This document shows positions 51,838 to 61,857 of a stretch of DNA of 64,000 nt, in pieces. The first letter of the stretch is position 1, and the number at the start of each line of letters is the position of its first letter. The DNA is from Plasmodium brasilianum. Taxonomy: Eukaryota > Apicomplexa > Aconoidasida > Haemosporida > Plasmodiidae. The notes beneath the pieces are model-generated. The model saw only the letters and a list, made by a program, of their open reading frames with translations. It made no database searches and was not told where the DNA came from. The translations under genes and the position numbers were made by a program. The stretch lies in the NCBI RefSeq assembly GCF_023973825.1, contig NC_090123.1:378001-442000 (forward strand), in the 5' to 3' direction.

Positions 51838-52309
51838 ATGTTTTCTAAATCAATTAGGTTGAGTGAAGATAAACATTACGAATTTAAAGATATGCTATAC
51901 GGTAAAGACGAGAATGTATAATTTTTTTTATTTCCAGAAATTAAATCTTAAAAGTATTACAAAAAAAAGTACTTCGATGTATATATATGTATATATACAC
52001 ATACCTATCTCCGGCTTAGATTAACGTGTTGTTAACAAGGTATCAACCATATTTTGCTTAACCTTACGCTGCGTTAAAAATTTGTCAGCCAAGAATGAAC
52101 AGATGTACATATATAAATATATATATATATATATGCATATTCATACGTGCACATATGTATGCATAAGTTTATATATTTTTTTGCATCCGCAGAATTATTT
52201 GCTTGAAAATGCGTTTTCAAAACTAAATGGTACCCATACAACTTCTTCACATTTTAAGGATATACATTTAATACAATATTTAAATAAAAGATCAGGTAAA
52301 GAAAATTAA
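51838..52309 (+). CDS. Small two-exon protein, unknown function (64 aa)
   Basis: Exon 1 is 51838-51915 (MFSKSIRLSEDKHYEFKDML YGKDEN) with donor GTATAA. Exon 2 is 52193-52309 (NYLLENAFSKLNGTHTTSSH...KRSGKEN, then TAA) with acceptor TTTTTTGCATCCGCAG. The joint is phase 0, and the 277-bp intron is AT- and TA-rich. The product is a soluble, helical-looking small protein without recognisable motif. The in-frame stop directly after the donor, and the sharp change from TA repeat to coding composition at the acceptor, support the splice. Confidence 0.6.
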
Positions 52310-53535
52310 AAATTACAGGAGCTAAATAAAAGATAGTAACCTGAATTTATGCCAATTTGTGTTCATTTTTTTTTTTTTTTTTTTACCTGTTTAACGGAGA
52401 GAAATATAAGATAATCGTATATATATATATATATACATATACGTAAGTATATGTGCACATATGAAACACTTCTAATGAGTTTCTTCCCTGAGTACCATTT
52501 TGACAATATCATCAATCGAGTGGGAAATAATATTTTATTAATGTGAACAAGTTTAACTCTTTATTAATATATTTTTTTTTTTTTTTTTTTTTTAAATATC
52601 ATTTTTTAAAGTATACCTTTTCCCTTGCTCTTTTTTTTTTTATGCTCATTCTGTGAACATCATAATATTGGAGAAAAAAGAAGTAAACAGAAAAGGAAAA
52701 AAAAAAAAAAAAGAGAACAAAAGTAAAAAGCAGCAAACGAAAAATAAAAAGAAAAAACAGCAAATCAAAAACAAAACGAAAATAGTTAAAAAGGAGAATG
52801 AACTTTTGTTTTACCATTATACGATGTTATGTAATGAAGAAAACATTTTTTAGAGTGACCTAAGTTACATTCCGTTTGGTATGTAGCTTTTTTATGACGA
52901 CTTAAGGACAAACAGTTGATCGTTAATTTGAAGGAGGCATACAGTTTATATATGTATATATATAGATAGAGACATGTATATATGTTTTTATATATTTTTT
53001 TTTTTTTTTTTGAATAAATGTGTAAAAAACGCAGAGGGTAAATGTACAACTGAAATGTATGATAGTCTGTTACGTTCAATGGAATAGGGTAGCAAATCAT
53101 GTTTAGAAGAAGCTGAAGAAGAAGCAGAAGAACAAGTAGAGCAAAAAAAAGAAAAAAAAAAAAATCATCTCGTACACAGATTTGTACATTTAGGCATTGA
53201 TCTATGTACGCTCATGTAGGCGCATTTTGCTTATTTACTTTTTTATAATTTCATTTTTTTGGGAAACGGGATATGTTATTAACGTGCTTAGGGGAAATCA
53301 GATCTAGACAAAAAACAACCTACTTATTTTTAGGTAACCATTCAGATGGTAACCCATTTTTAGCTAGCTACTTGAAGACAGCTATTAGCTGGAATTTTTT
53401 TTTATTTTTTATCCTTTTGCTTCTCTCTATTTTTTATTTTTTATCCTTTTGGTTCTCTCTATTTTTTATTTTTTATCCATTTGGTTCTCTCTATTTTTTA
53501 TTTTTCTCCTTTTCGCTCCCCCCTCAAACGATAAC
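52310..53535. other. Spacer upstream of DRG1
   Basis: Poly(T) at 52364 and 52571, and a Lys-rich plus frame at 52653-52853 that is probably an artefact of A-rich DNA. Immediately before the DRG1 start, a 32-bp T-rich direct repeat (ttttggttctctctattttt) occurs about three times at 53400-53510. It may lie in the 5' UTR. Confidence 0.55.
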
Positions 53536-54633
53536 ATGTCGATTTTACAAAAAATCGCCGATATCGAGGCCGAAATGGCCAAGACACAGAAAAACAAGGC
53601 AACGAACTTTCACTTAGGTTTACTAAAAGCGAAATTGTCAAAACTTAAAGCACAACTTATAGAAGGAGGAACAAAAGGTGGAGGAGAAGGGGAAGGATTT
53701 GATGTTTCTAAAACAGGAGATGCAAGAATAGGTCTTGTTGGTTTTCCCTCAGTAGGAAAATCTACTTTATTAAATAAATTAACAGGTACCTTTTCCGAAG
53801 TAGCATCATATGAGTTTACTACGTTAACATGTGTACCTGGTATATTTAAATATAAAGGAGCAAAAATGCAATTATTAGATTTGCCTGGAATTATAGAAGG
53901 AGCAAAAGATGGAAAAGGTAGAGGAAAGCAAGTTATAGCAGTTGCTAAAAGTTGTTCCCTAATATTAATAGTATTAGACGTTTTAAAACCATTAACTTTT
54001 AAAAAAATTATTGAAAAAGAATTAGAAGGATTTGGAATTAGATTAAATAAAAAGCCACCAAATATCGTTTTTCAAAAAAAAGATAAAGGAGGTATAAATA
54101 TAACACATACTGTTCCACTTGTTAATATAGATGAAGAAATGATTAAATCGATTTGCCATGAATACAGAATTATGAATGCTAATATATCTATAAGGTGTGA
54201 AGCAACAGTTGATGATATTATAGATGTAATAGAAGGTAATAGATTATATGTACCATGTATATATGTTCTAAATAAAGTTGATCAAATAACTTTAGAAGAA
54301 CTAGATCTAATAACTCGTATACCTCATAATGTACCTATATCTGCACATTTGGAATGGAATTTAGATGGTTTATTAGAAGCAATATGGACTTACTTAGATC
54401 TTGTACGTATTTATACCAAACCAAAAGGACAGATACCTGATTACGATTCACCAGTTATTTTGAAAAAAGAAAGATCAAAAGTTGAAAACTTTTGTAAAAA
54501 AATACATAGATCTTTAGTTAATCAATTGAAATATGCGTTAGTATGGGGAAAATCCGTAAAACATAATCCGCAAAAAGTCGGAAAAGATCACGAACTAAAT
54601 GATGAAGACGTTGTACAATTGGTTAAGAAGTAA
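53536..54633 (+). CDS. DRG1: Developmentally regulated GTP-binding protein 1 (DRG1), 365 aa
   Basis: Ribosome-associated OBG/DRG-family GTPase linked to translation. The real start is [20 protein letters not shown] at 53536. The longer open frame upstream is a T-rich repeat giving Phe/Leu/Ser. Length equals human DRG1 (367). The order of domains is complete. An N-terminal helix-turn-helix comes first. G1 is GFPSVGKST (~70-78), and the G2 region is [11 protein letters not shown] with the family T-T. G3 is [16 protein letters not shown] (~115). The S5D2L insertion domain (~165-240) follows, then G4 NKVDQ (~245) and G5 SAHLEWN (~268). The TGS domain (~290-365) has [13 protein letters not shown]...[21 protein letters not shown], matching DRG C-termini. 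Cytosolic. Identification is firm; DRG1 rather than DRG2 follows from the [19 protein letters not shown] and [20 protein letters not shown] segments. Confidence 0.96.
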   Translation: MSILQKIADIEAEMAKTQKNKATNFHLGLLKAKLSKLKAQLIEGGTKGGGEGEGFDVSKTGDARIGLVGFPSVGKSTLLNKLTGTFSEVASYEFTTLTCVPGIFKYKGAKMQLLDLPGIIEGAKDGKGRGKQVIAVAKSCSLILIVLDVLKPLTFKKIIEKELEGFGIRLNKKPPNIVFQKKDKGGINITHTVPLVNIDEEMIKSICHEYRIMNANISIRCEATVDDIIDVIEGNRLYVPCIYVLNKVDQITLEELDLITRIPHNVPISAHLEWNLDGLLEAIWTYLDLVRIYTKPKGQIPDYDSPVILKKERSKVENFCKKIHRSLVNQLKYALVWGKSVKHNPQKVGKDHELNDEDVVQLVKK

Positions 54634-54689
54634 CCTGTGTGCATCTGCTAAAGCATATCCACTCTCTTATATATGTGTATTTGGGTACA

Positions 54690-54990
54690 TAAGTCCAATC
54701 GGCAAAGTGGTATAGCGGCATGTTTACAAACTCGGCGGAGATTCTAACCGAGCCAACCGCTCACCACATGGTGCACCTTGAGGAAGAGCACAGGATAAAA
54801 TGATCAACAGAGTTCAAGTTAGTACATACACGAACGTGCAGCAGTATATATGTGCATATGTACATACATACGTGCATACATACATGTACTACCTTGGTGA
54901 CGCAGCCTAATCGTATGAAAATACGACAACATGCACTTCAACGACCAACGATAACGTTGTTTAGTTCTTCCTCATATTTGATGATTCCCT
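54690..54990 (+). ncRNA. Candidate structured, probably Pol III-transcribed RNA
   Basis: A G+C-rich island starts about 60 bp after the DRG1 stop. A 61-nt stem-loop is visible. GTGGT (54707-54711) pairs with ACCAC (54763-54767). AGCGG (54714-54718) pairs with CCGCT (54757-54761). Inside these, CTCGG (54731-54735) pairs with CCGAG (54748-54752). The segment CGGCAAAGTGG (54700-54710) matches the Pol III A-box consensus TRGCNNAGTGG at nearly every position. GATTCTAACC (54740-54749) resembles a B box. Downstream, TCGTATGAAAATACGA forms a 6-bp stem with a GAAA tetraloop, and CAACG..CGTTG forms another stem at about 54941-54961. A long T run at 54989 would terminate Pol III. It is not a canonical tRNA and lacks signatures I know for U1-U6, U3 or 7SL. 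The first 110 nt are also open as protein, so an exon cannot be excluded. Confidence 0.45.
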
Positions 54991-55736
54991 TTTTTTTTTT
55001 TTTTATTTCTTTCCTTTTTTAATTTACTTTTACATAATTGCTATATATATTTGTCTCTTCGTTATTATTTTCAGTGTATGTTGTATGATAATTTTTCAAA
55101 TATTGCTTACGTGTTGTTTCTTTATTATTTTTTCTTTTCTCATTTTTCATTTTTCATCTTCCTTTTTATTATAACCCCTCCTCAACTGTAAATCTTTTTA
55201 TGCACTACTGTTTCCTGTTCCTTCTTTAAAATTTTTAAGTTTTACTATAACTAATAAAAAATTTAGCACTGGTGCTCAGCTATGCCATTAAATTGTACCC
55301 ATATAATATAATAGGTATTAATGGGAAGTTAAGAAAGAAACTGTAAAATGATGAATAAACATAATAAGGTATAATATGATAACATTTGAACTAAATAGGC
55401 TTCGTATGCCTTAAAATATGGGTGAGGACGGGCCAAGAAAATATTATATATAGCAATGCAAAATAATAAACTTTTTTTTTTTTTCTCCTATTTATTTATT
55501 TTTTTTAAACTTCCACTCCATCTATAGATAAGTAATACAACTAATAAATACTACATAATTTTTAATTTAATTGCTATTCCCAAAAAAAAAAAAAAAAAAT
55601 TTCAAAGGATAATCTTATAAAGGTGTGAGTTAAACGAATCATAGTTATATGCATTCCTTAGGTAAACACTATACACATATCGGATGCTTGAAGGGTCTTC
55701 TCGACTGGAAGCGCGTACTTACACATAAATACATAC

Positions 55737-55784
<48 letters not shown>

Positions 55785-55980
55785 AAGCACAATTCACCAT
55801 AAGTAGCAATACCCTTTTTTTGTAAGGAAAAAAACGGCTAAACAGAAAATTAAAATTTTAAAAACGATTGGGTAGAGATAAGTAGTGTTTCTATATGCCA
55901 GAAGGGGCAACATTAAAATTATTTGGAAAAAAATATATATCTACTTTTAACGTAACGTGTAGTATGTCATAGCTTTTATG

Positions 55981-56018
<38 letters not shown>

Positions 56019-56232
56019 TGTACATCATTTTATAGGTAATGAACATTATTTTATTTTAATATATATATCATGAATACGTTTTAATCGAGTTCCCTAAAAT
56101 ATTTAAATTTAAGGCAATAGGATGAAGCTCTGATGAGGTTATGCATATATACATGCATAGATATTTATATAGATATAGATATATGTATATGTATACGTAT
56201 ATGTATATGTATACGTATATGTATATGTATAC

Positions 56233-56265
<33 letters not shown>

Positions 56266-56338
56266 CTTATATTATTTGCCGTGACGAGCCCGCATAAATA
56301 ACAAGCAACAATTTTACATAATCCAACAAAAGGAATAA
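54991..56338. other. Spacer upstream of the AAGAB-like gene
   Basis: AT-rich, with poly(T) at 54989 and 55987-56015, (TA)n at 55755-55780 and a (gtatatgtatac)n repeat at 56172-56262. That repeat ends about 75 bp before the next start codon. No gene is seen. Confidence 0.6.
56172..56262. repeat. 6/12-bp repeat (gtatatgtatac)n
   Basis: About 15 hexamer units of gtatat / gtatac lie directly upstream of the 56339 gene, probably in its 5' UTR or core promoter. Confidence 0.9.
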
Positions 56339-57652
56339 ATGGATGACACCCCACATATTATTGTGTTGTCATATGACGAAAAAAAATTCAAAGATTTCTT
56401 ATCCTTCTTAGAGACAAAATTTGAATTTTTGGAAAAATATGCGCATTCAGAGACCTACAGGGTCCGATTTGATAGTGAAAAGAAGAATGTAAAAGATGTT
56501 AATATAAATTGCTTTATTTTTAAAAAGGAAGCAAAAGTAAAAATTGTAAATAAATACTACAGTGCAGATGTTATTATATCATGTTGTATTATTCGGATAG
56601 GGGACCAAAAGGATGAAGAAAATATATCGGGTAAAGAAAATAAAGAGAATGAAAAAGAATGCTCAGGTGATAATGAAAATGAAAAAGAATGCTCAGGTGA
56701 TAATGAAAATGAAAAAGAATGCTCAGGTGATGATGAAAATGAAAAAGAATGCTCAGGTGATGATGAAAATGAAAAAGAATGCTCAGGTGATGATGAAAAT
56801 GAAAAAGAAAAAATAAATGAAGTCAAATCGCTCAAAGAAATAAATGCGAATGAAATACCCTGTGAGAGTGTTATTTTTTTATTTGACGATTTTTGTATAA
56901 AGGAAAAAACAGTAGTTAAAGAAAATCCATTTAGAAATTATGATGAAGATTGCACAGAATATATAAAAGATACATTAAATGGAAAAATGATAAGAAATGA
57001 AAATTTTGATCTTTCTAATTTATATAAGGGTATTGGCATAAAAATTGCTGTATTTCCTCTATCTTTTCAAAAAGAAAATAAAGAATATCTTAACTTCTTT
57101 AGCGACTATTTTATTGAATGCTTATATATAAATTATGAACGCGACTTTTTGTATAAATATCCTGAACAAGTAATAACTTCAACAAATTCTGGAGGTCAAA
57201 AATTAAAAAAAGAAGAAAAAAATTTTAGTAAACTTGAGGACTTTTTTGAAGAAGGGGATGAAAGGTTGGTAGAAGCTCTTCACTGTCATATGTGGAAGGG
57301 ACTACAAATCAAGAAGGACAACCTTATTGTTCGAAGCGTTGCCATACCAAATGAGCAGGTTGTAACAAGTGCGAAGGAGTTAAGAAGCAATGAAATAGTA
57401 AGAATCTCCGAAAAAGTAGGAAACTGTGAAGACGTAAAATGTGACAAAAATACAAAACTTATAAAAAAAATGAGCGTGTCAGCAGATAATAAAGAAGAAC
57501 TTTTCATGCAAAATTTTAATAAAATCGTAGAAAAAATAAGATTAGCTAAAAATGAGAATACAAATTGTGTTAATGACTCAACAAGAAGAAAGAAAGCAGA
57601 GGATTTAATTATTGAATTGCAACAATATTTTTGTGATATCGATGAAGATTAA
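56339..57652 (+). CDS. Possible alpha/gamma-adaptin-binding protein p34 (AAGAB/IRC6)-like, 437 aa
   Basis: p34 proteins chaperone assembly of AP-1/AP-2 clathrin adaptors in the cytosol. The assignment is weak and rests on architecture. The N-terminal part looks like a small GTPase-like fold (IIVLSYDEKKFKDFLSFLET, VIISCCIIRI, ESVIFLFDDF). A charged insert follows, then GIGIKIAVFPLSFQKENK. A low-conservation middle precedes a short C-terminal helical region (FNKIVEKIRLAKN, then STRRKKAEDLIIELQQYF). That last region resembles the p34 C-terminal F-E-x-L-x-x-K-I...R-x-x-A-E-x-I motif. The insert at ~105-155 is a 10-residue repeat (NEKECSGDDE) of five near-identical 30-bp units. There is no membrane span or signal peptide. 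Single exon, start 11 bp after AGGAATAAATGG. Otherwise it should be called a hypothetical protein. Confidence 0.8.
   Translation: MDDTPHIIVLSYDEKKFKDFLSFLETKFEFLEKYAHSETYRVRFDSEKKNVKDVNINCFIFKKEAKVKIVNKYYSADVIISCCIIRIGDQKDEENISGKENKENEKECSGDNENEKECSGDNENEKECSGDDENEKECSGDDENEKECSGDDENEKEKINEVKSLKEINANEIPCESVIFLFDDFCIKEKTVVKENPFRNYDEDCTEYIKDTLNGKMIRNENFDLSNLYKGIGIKIAVFPLSFQKENKEYLNFFSDYFIECLYINYERDFLYKYPEQVITSTNSGGQKLKKEEKNFSKLEDFFEEGDERLVEALHCHMWKGLQIKKDNLIVRSVAIPNEQVVTSAKELRSNEIVRISEKVGNCEDVKCDKNTKLIKKMSVSADNKEELFMQNFNKIVEKIRLAKNENTNCVNDSTRRKKAEDLIIELQQYFCDIDED
56650..56815 (+). repeat. Coding 30-bp repeat (NEKECSGDDE)n
   Basis: Five nearly identical 30-bp copies (aatgaaaaagaatgctcagg and so on) sit inside the 56339 gene. 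The plus frame is acidic; the reverse frame gives a spurious Phe/Ser repeat. Confidence 0.95.
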
Positions 57653-57731
57653 AAGTTGTCCCTTAAATTGTCTAATTATCTACTTATTTTTCCTGACCCG
57701 TTTATGCACGCCTTTTGTCCATTAAGCCATG

Positions 57732-57763
<32 letters not shown>

Positions 57764-58841
57764 GTACATTTAAACGCACAGGGGAAAACACGATTGGTTA
57801 ATATAGAGAAGTAGAAAAATGAAAAATGATAAAATGGAAAAAAATTGTAAGGGTTCATTTAAATTGCTATACTAACCGTTAAATGTATTTGCACTGATGG
57901 AAAAAAAACTTCCCCAAGTTACTATAAAATATATTCCCAATTAAAACTGCCGTTTAAAATGAGGTGCACATAAACATTACATTCTTGTAACAACATGTGT
58001 ACATATTGCATACATTATGTTGCACATTTTCTATGTAAGAAAAATGCTTTTTTTTTTTTTTTTTTCCCATCATTGCTTCTCTGTTTTTATGTATATTTGT
58101 ATTTATATTATTTTACTTCATACTTTTTACTTTTCATTTCTTCATTTTGCCTTTATTTTTTTTTTTTTAATTTACGACAAAAATGATAATATCCATGAAA
58201 ATTAAAAACGACAATTTTTTGAAATGCTCAAAAGAATAGAAATACATGCTCCATTAACTAATCCACATTTGCACACATACATTTACTTACTCGTAACCGT
58301 TTGAGCGTATGCGTATGCGTATACACATGTGCGTACACATATATATACACGTATAAATTATTCCGCGACATTTCCATTTCGTAAGCCCACGTGCAAATTA
58401 AATAAATGTAATATGCTACATTTATTTTTTTTAAAAACCCAAGCAATATTTTATTCCTGCATGTGCTTTCGTACGTTATACTGCATTTGACGCTACGCCA
58501 TATGGTTGCAATGTGTACATATATACATATGGGTTTATATATACATACATAAATGCATATGCATATATATGGGCATTATTCTATTTTATTTTATTTATTC
58601 TTTTTTATGGTAGGTCACTCGTATTAACCTGCTGCATAAATCTATTTCACCATTTGGTCTTGTTTTTATTTTTTATTTAATTTGTTCAAAGTTGCATGAC
58701 TATATATGAATATTAAAAATTAAATGCTTTGAAATAATTTTTTTATTCTTAATTTTATTTCCCTTTTGTGCCCTACACATTAACCTTTTTCGAATTGTTG
58801 AATGTTCTAATGTAATTAATTCTTTTAACCTTCCTAACCTT

Positions 58842-58874
<33 letters not shown>

Positions 58875-59591
58875 TCTTTCTTCCATTTATATGAACGGAA
58901 TACACCACCTTATGATAGAAAAAAAAAAAAAAAAAAAAAAACTATTGAAAAACAAATATAAATGAAAAATAAAAATGCAAAAATAAAAAAATGTTTTATG
59001 CCTTGTTCACAAAAATAATAAATTCAACCATCCACTATATACGAACTGCTCTGCTACACCCGCGCAACTTTATGATTATACACACATATATATGCACATA
59101 AATATATATATATGTACATGCGCATACACAAATATAACTCAGCATCTGCATGTGGGCACATTTCCTATTTGCTTATTCGTACTTATTAATATTATCTTCA
59201 ACTTTACAATTAAAAAGGAAAAAATTCATTTGTCTCATTCTAGGCAACTACAAAATATTGTTTTTAACTCATATAGGTTTTTTAATTAATCAAAAAAAAA
59301 AAAATTGACTACCTTTTGTATAAAGAAATTAAAAAAAGTGCGTCATACAAAACAGCAGATATTGCAACATTTTTAATTGAGCAGAAATGATGTATCATCT
59401 GCTTATCTGAATACCTACATATTTGCATATCTGCATATTTGTATATCTGTATATCTACATATATACATATCCTCACATATATGTACATATAAGTTATACG
59501 TATAAACAAAACCACACTGCTTATAACATTTCCAACTTCTTATATTTTTTTTTTTTTTTTTTTTTTTGTTTCCTTTTTCAGAGTTACAATA
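57653..59591. other. Spacer upstream of the three-exon membrane protein
   Basis: Poly(T) at 57736-57763, 58050 and 58847-58871, and poly(A) at 58919-58940. Minor TG/CG-containing stretches at about 58280-58400 are not convincingly coding. A pyrimidine tract ending TTTTTCAG lies 11 bp before the next start codon, so a 5' UTR intron is likely. Confidence 0.5.
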
Positions 59592-59951
59592 ATGAATGTT
59601 TTTCATGTTTTAAATCGATTTTTAGCATCAACTGGAGGAGTGCTTTTAGTTGTTTACGAATTTTTGAGAATTTATAAAAGTGATATAAATCCAATATACG
59701 ATAATTTATACATGCTGGATAACCCTTATGTCCCATTTTCATCTTTTATGTTACTTAGTCTTACGTACTTATTTTTGAATATGTTCAGTTTTTCAAAAAA
59801 TAGCATGTCAAATAACTTAAGAGGTAATTATTCAAAATTTACTTGGAACAAAAATGTAAACCAAAAAGTGGGATACAATCCATGGGTCAACAACTTTTTT
59901 TGTGTCTATACCATATTATAAATGTACAAGCACTCAAATATATATGCATGC

Positions 59952-59982
<31 letters not shown>

Positions 59983-60745
59983 CGTGAGAAATGCTAATAT
60001 ATATATTATCACAATTGCATTTCCACTTGTTCAGGATTTTTGAGCTGCTTCTTAGTTTCCTACTCTTTTTTGTTTTTTATAAATCAAGTGTATATTTGTT
60101 TTGGTAAGTATAAGAGGAAAAAAATTATAACAACTCTATCTGTGCATTATAAGCATAAGGGGGGGGGGAAATTTTATGTTAATATATTTGTATTATCAGA
60201 AAAAGGAACAACATGATAATTATATGTAATTGCGTATATTCATGTACAAATTATACCTATAAAATTGTTCGTGTGATTTACATATTGCGCATTAAATGAA
60301 TTCATTTTGTTCTATTCATTTCTGTTCTATACTTTTTTACATTTTTTTAACATTTTAAAAATTTATTTCCATTTCTTTTAATTATTTTACAGTTTTTAAA
60401 ATTTAAAAAAGTTATTTTTTATTAATTTATTTTTATTTATTTTTATATATTTTTATTTATTTTTATATATTTTTATTTATTTTTATATATTTTTATTTAT
60501 TTTTATTTATCTTTATTTATTTTCATATATTTTTATTTATTTTTATATATTTTTATTTATTTATTTTTTTTTTTTTTTTTGTAGAATATAACAAAATAAA
60601 TTCACCAAAATTAGCAGTATCGATTTATCTTTGCGTTTATATGTTCCTTTACCTCTGTTCATTATGTATCGAATCCCTTAGAAGCTTTTCAAAAAAAAAG
60701 GTTATTAAGGAAAAGCAACAAGCGGCTATTAAAATAGAAGTATAA
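59592..60745 (+). CDS. Three-exon multi-span membrane protein, unknown function (153 aa)
   Basis: Exons are 59592-59823, 60035-60103 and 60585-60745. Donors are GTAATT and GTAAGT; acceptors are TTGTTCAG and a long T tract ending GTAG. Both joints are phase 1, and the reading frame runs to TAA without a gap. The protein has about four hydrophobic spans: FLASTGGVLLVVYEFL, SSFMLLSLTYLFLNMF, FLSCFLVSYSFLFFINQVYI and AVSIYLCVYMFLYLCSLCIE. A basic tail (FSKKKVIKEKQQ) follows. The loop SDINPIYDNLYMLDNPYVPF between spans 1 and 2 is probably luminal. Second intron 481 bp, rich in (TTTTATTTAT) repeats. It is not recognised as a transporter family. The KKK...KEKQQ tail may face the cytosol and act as an ER-type retention signal, which is inference only. 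Confidence 0.8.
60425..60575. repeat. Intronic (ttttatttat / ttttatatat)n repeat
   Basis: About 14 ten-base units fill the 3' half of intron 2 of the membrane-protein gene and merge with its poly-T splice acceptor tract. Confidence 0.85.
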
Positions 60746-61857
60746 AAATGTGTACAATTTTTTAAAATTAGAATGTTTTGGAGTTTAAACATACACATAC
60801 ATATATACGTTTACATATATACATATATAAGCAATGCACATATACATATACACATATACATATACACATATACATATACATATATACATATACATACACA
60901 CATATATATGTATTACATTATACTATATTATATATATCCTCCCTTTTTATTCTTTCCCAGTAAGGGTAAAATATTGAGAGATACATATGAGTCTTATTTA
61001 ACAACTATATGCAGTTTCATATAAAGACAAATAAATATTATGCAATCACCTTACACATATGTAAAGGTATATGCATGTGTGTTTAGAATTTTTTTTTTTT
61101 TTTTTTTTATCTCACATGTCCCGGGGTAATGAAGTGGAAAAGTGTGTAATACCACGTCTTTTCGTTACAAAGAATATTCATAAAAATTACTTAAAAAGTT
61201 CATATAATTCGTAAAACGTCCTCGTATTTATGACATGCTCATGTAATTAGTAAAATGCCAACTTATTTATGACATGTTCATGTGATTAATAAAACATTTA
61301 TGTAATTATGACATGTTCATGCGATCAATAAAACGTTTATGTAATTATGACATGTTCATGTGATTAATAAAACATTTATGTAATTATGACATGTTCATGT
61401 GATTAATAAAACATTTATGTAATTATGACATGTTCATGTGATTAATAAAATATGCATTTAATTAATAAAACGTTTATTTCATTAATATAATATGCATTTC
61501 ATTAATAAAACATTCATTTAATTAATCAAACGTTTATTTAATTAATCGAACTTTCATTTAATTAATCAAACATTCATTTCATATGGAAAACGTTTAATTA
61601 ATAAAATATTTAATTACGAAAAATATTTAAACTTAAAAAAAAAAAAGGAAAACTTTAAATGCAAATTTCCTAAGCAAATATTAGTGTTCCCAATAATATA
61701 CAAACACAAAAACAGTATAATTTATGAGCACAGAGTGTGTACGTATACATAATTGTTCAAATAACATTAACACATTGCAGTGGATTATTCCTTGGATAAG
61801 AGAAAACATGTAAAATGAAAGAAACATCATATGCACAAAACGATAACCACGACAGCT
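60746..61857. other. Convergent spacer with a 39-bp repeat
   Basis: 3' flanks of the membrane protein (+) and the WD40 gene (-). It holds (ACATAT)n at 60820-60910, poly(T) at 61090 and the 39-bp array described separately. No gene is seen. Confidence 0.6.
61225..61475. repeat. 39-bp minisatellite, about 5 copies, decaying into attaataaaac units
   Basis: The core is gttcatgtgattaataaaac followed by atttatgtaattatgacat. Near-perfect copies lie at 61265-61455, with partial units (ttcatttaattaatcaaac) continuing to about 61600. Confidence 0.92.

Noticed and set aside
52653..52853. Lys-rich 66-aa ORF
   Set aside because: Composition is that of A-rich DNA (KKK, NKK), with no splice context and no non-repetitive segment.
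53449..53535. Upstream extension of DRG1 (Phe/Leu/Ser-rich N-terminus)
   Set aside because: The extension is a T-rich direct repeat. The conserved DRG1 N-terminus starts exactly at the ATG at 53536, and total length then fits the family.
54700..54780. tRNA gene after DRG1
   Set aside because: An A-box-like motif is present, but no cloverleaf with a 7-bp acceptor stem and 5-bp anticodon arm can be drawn on either strand.
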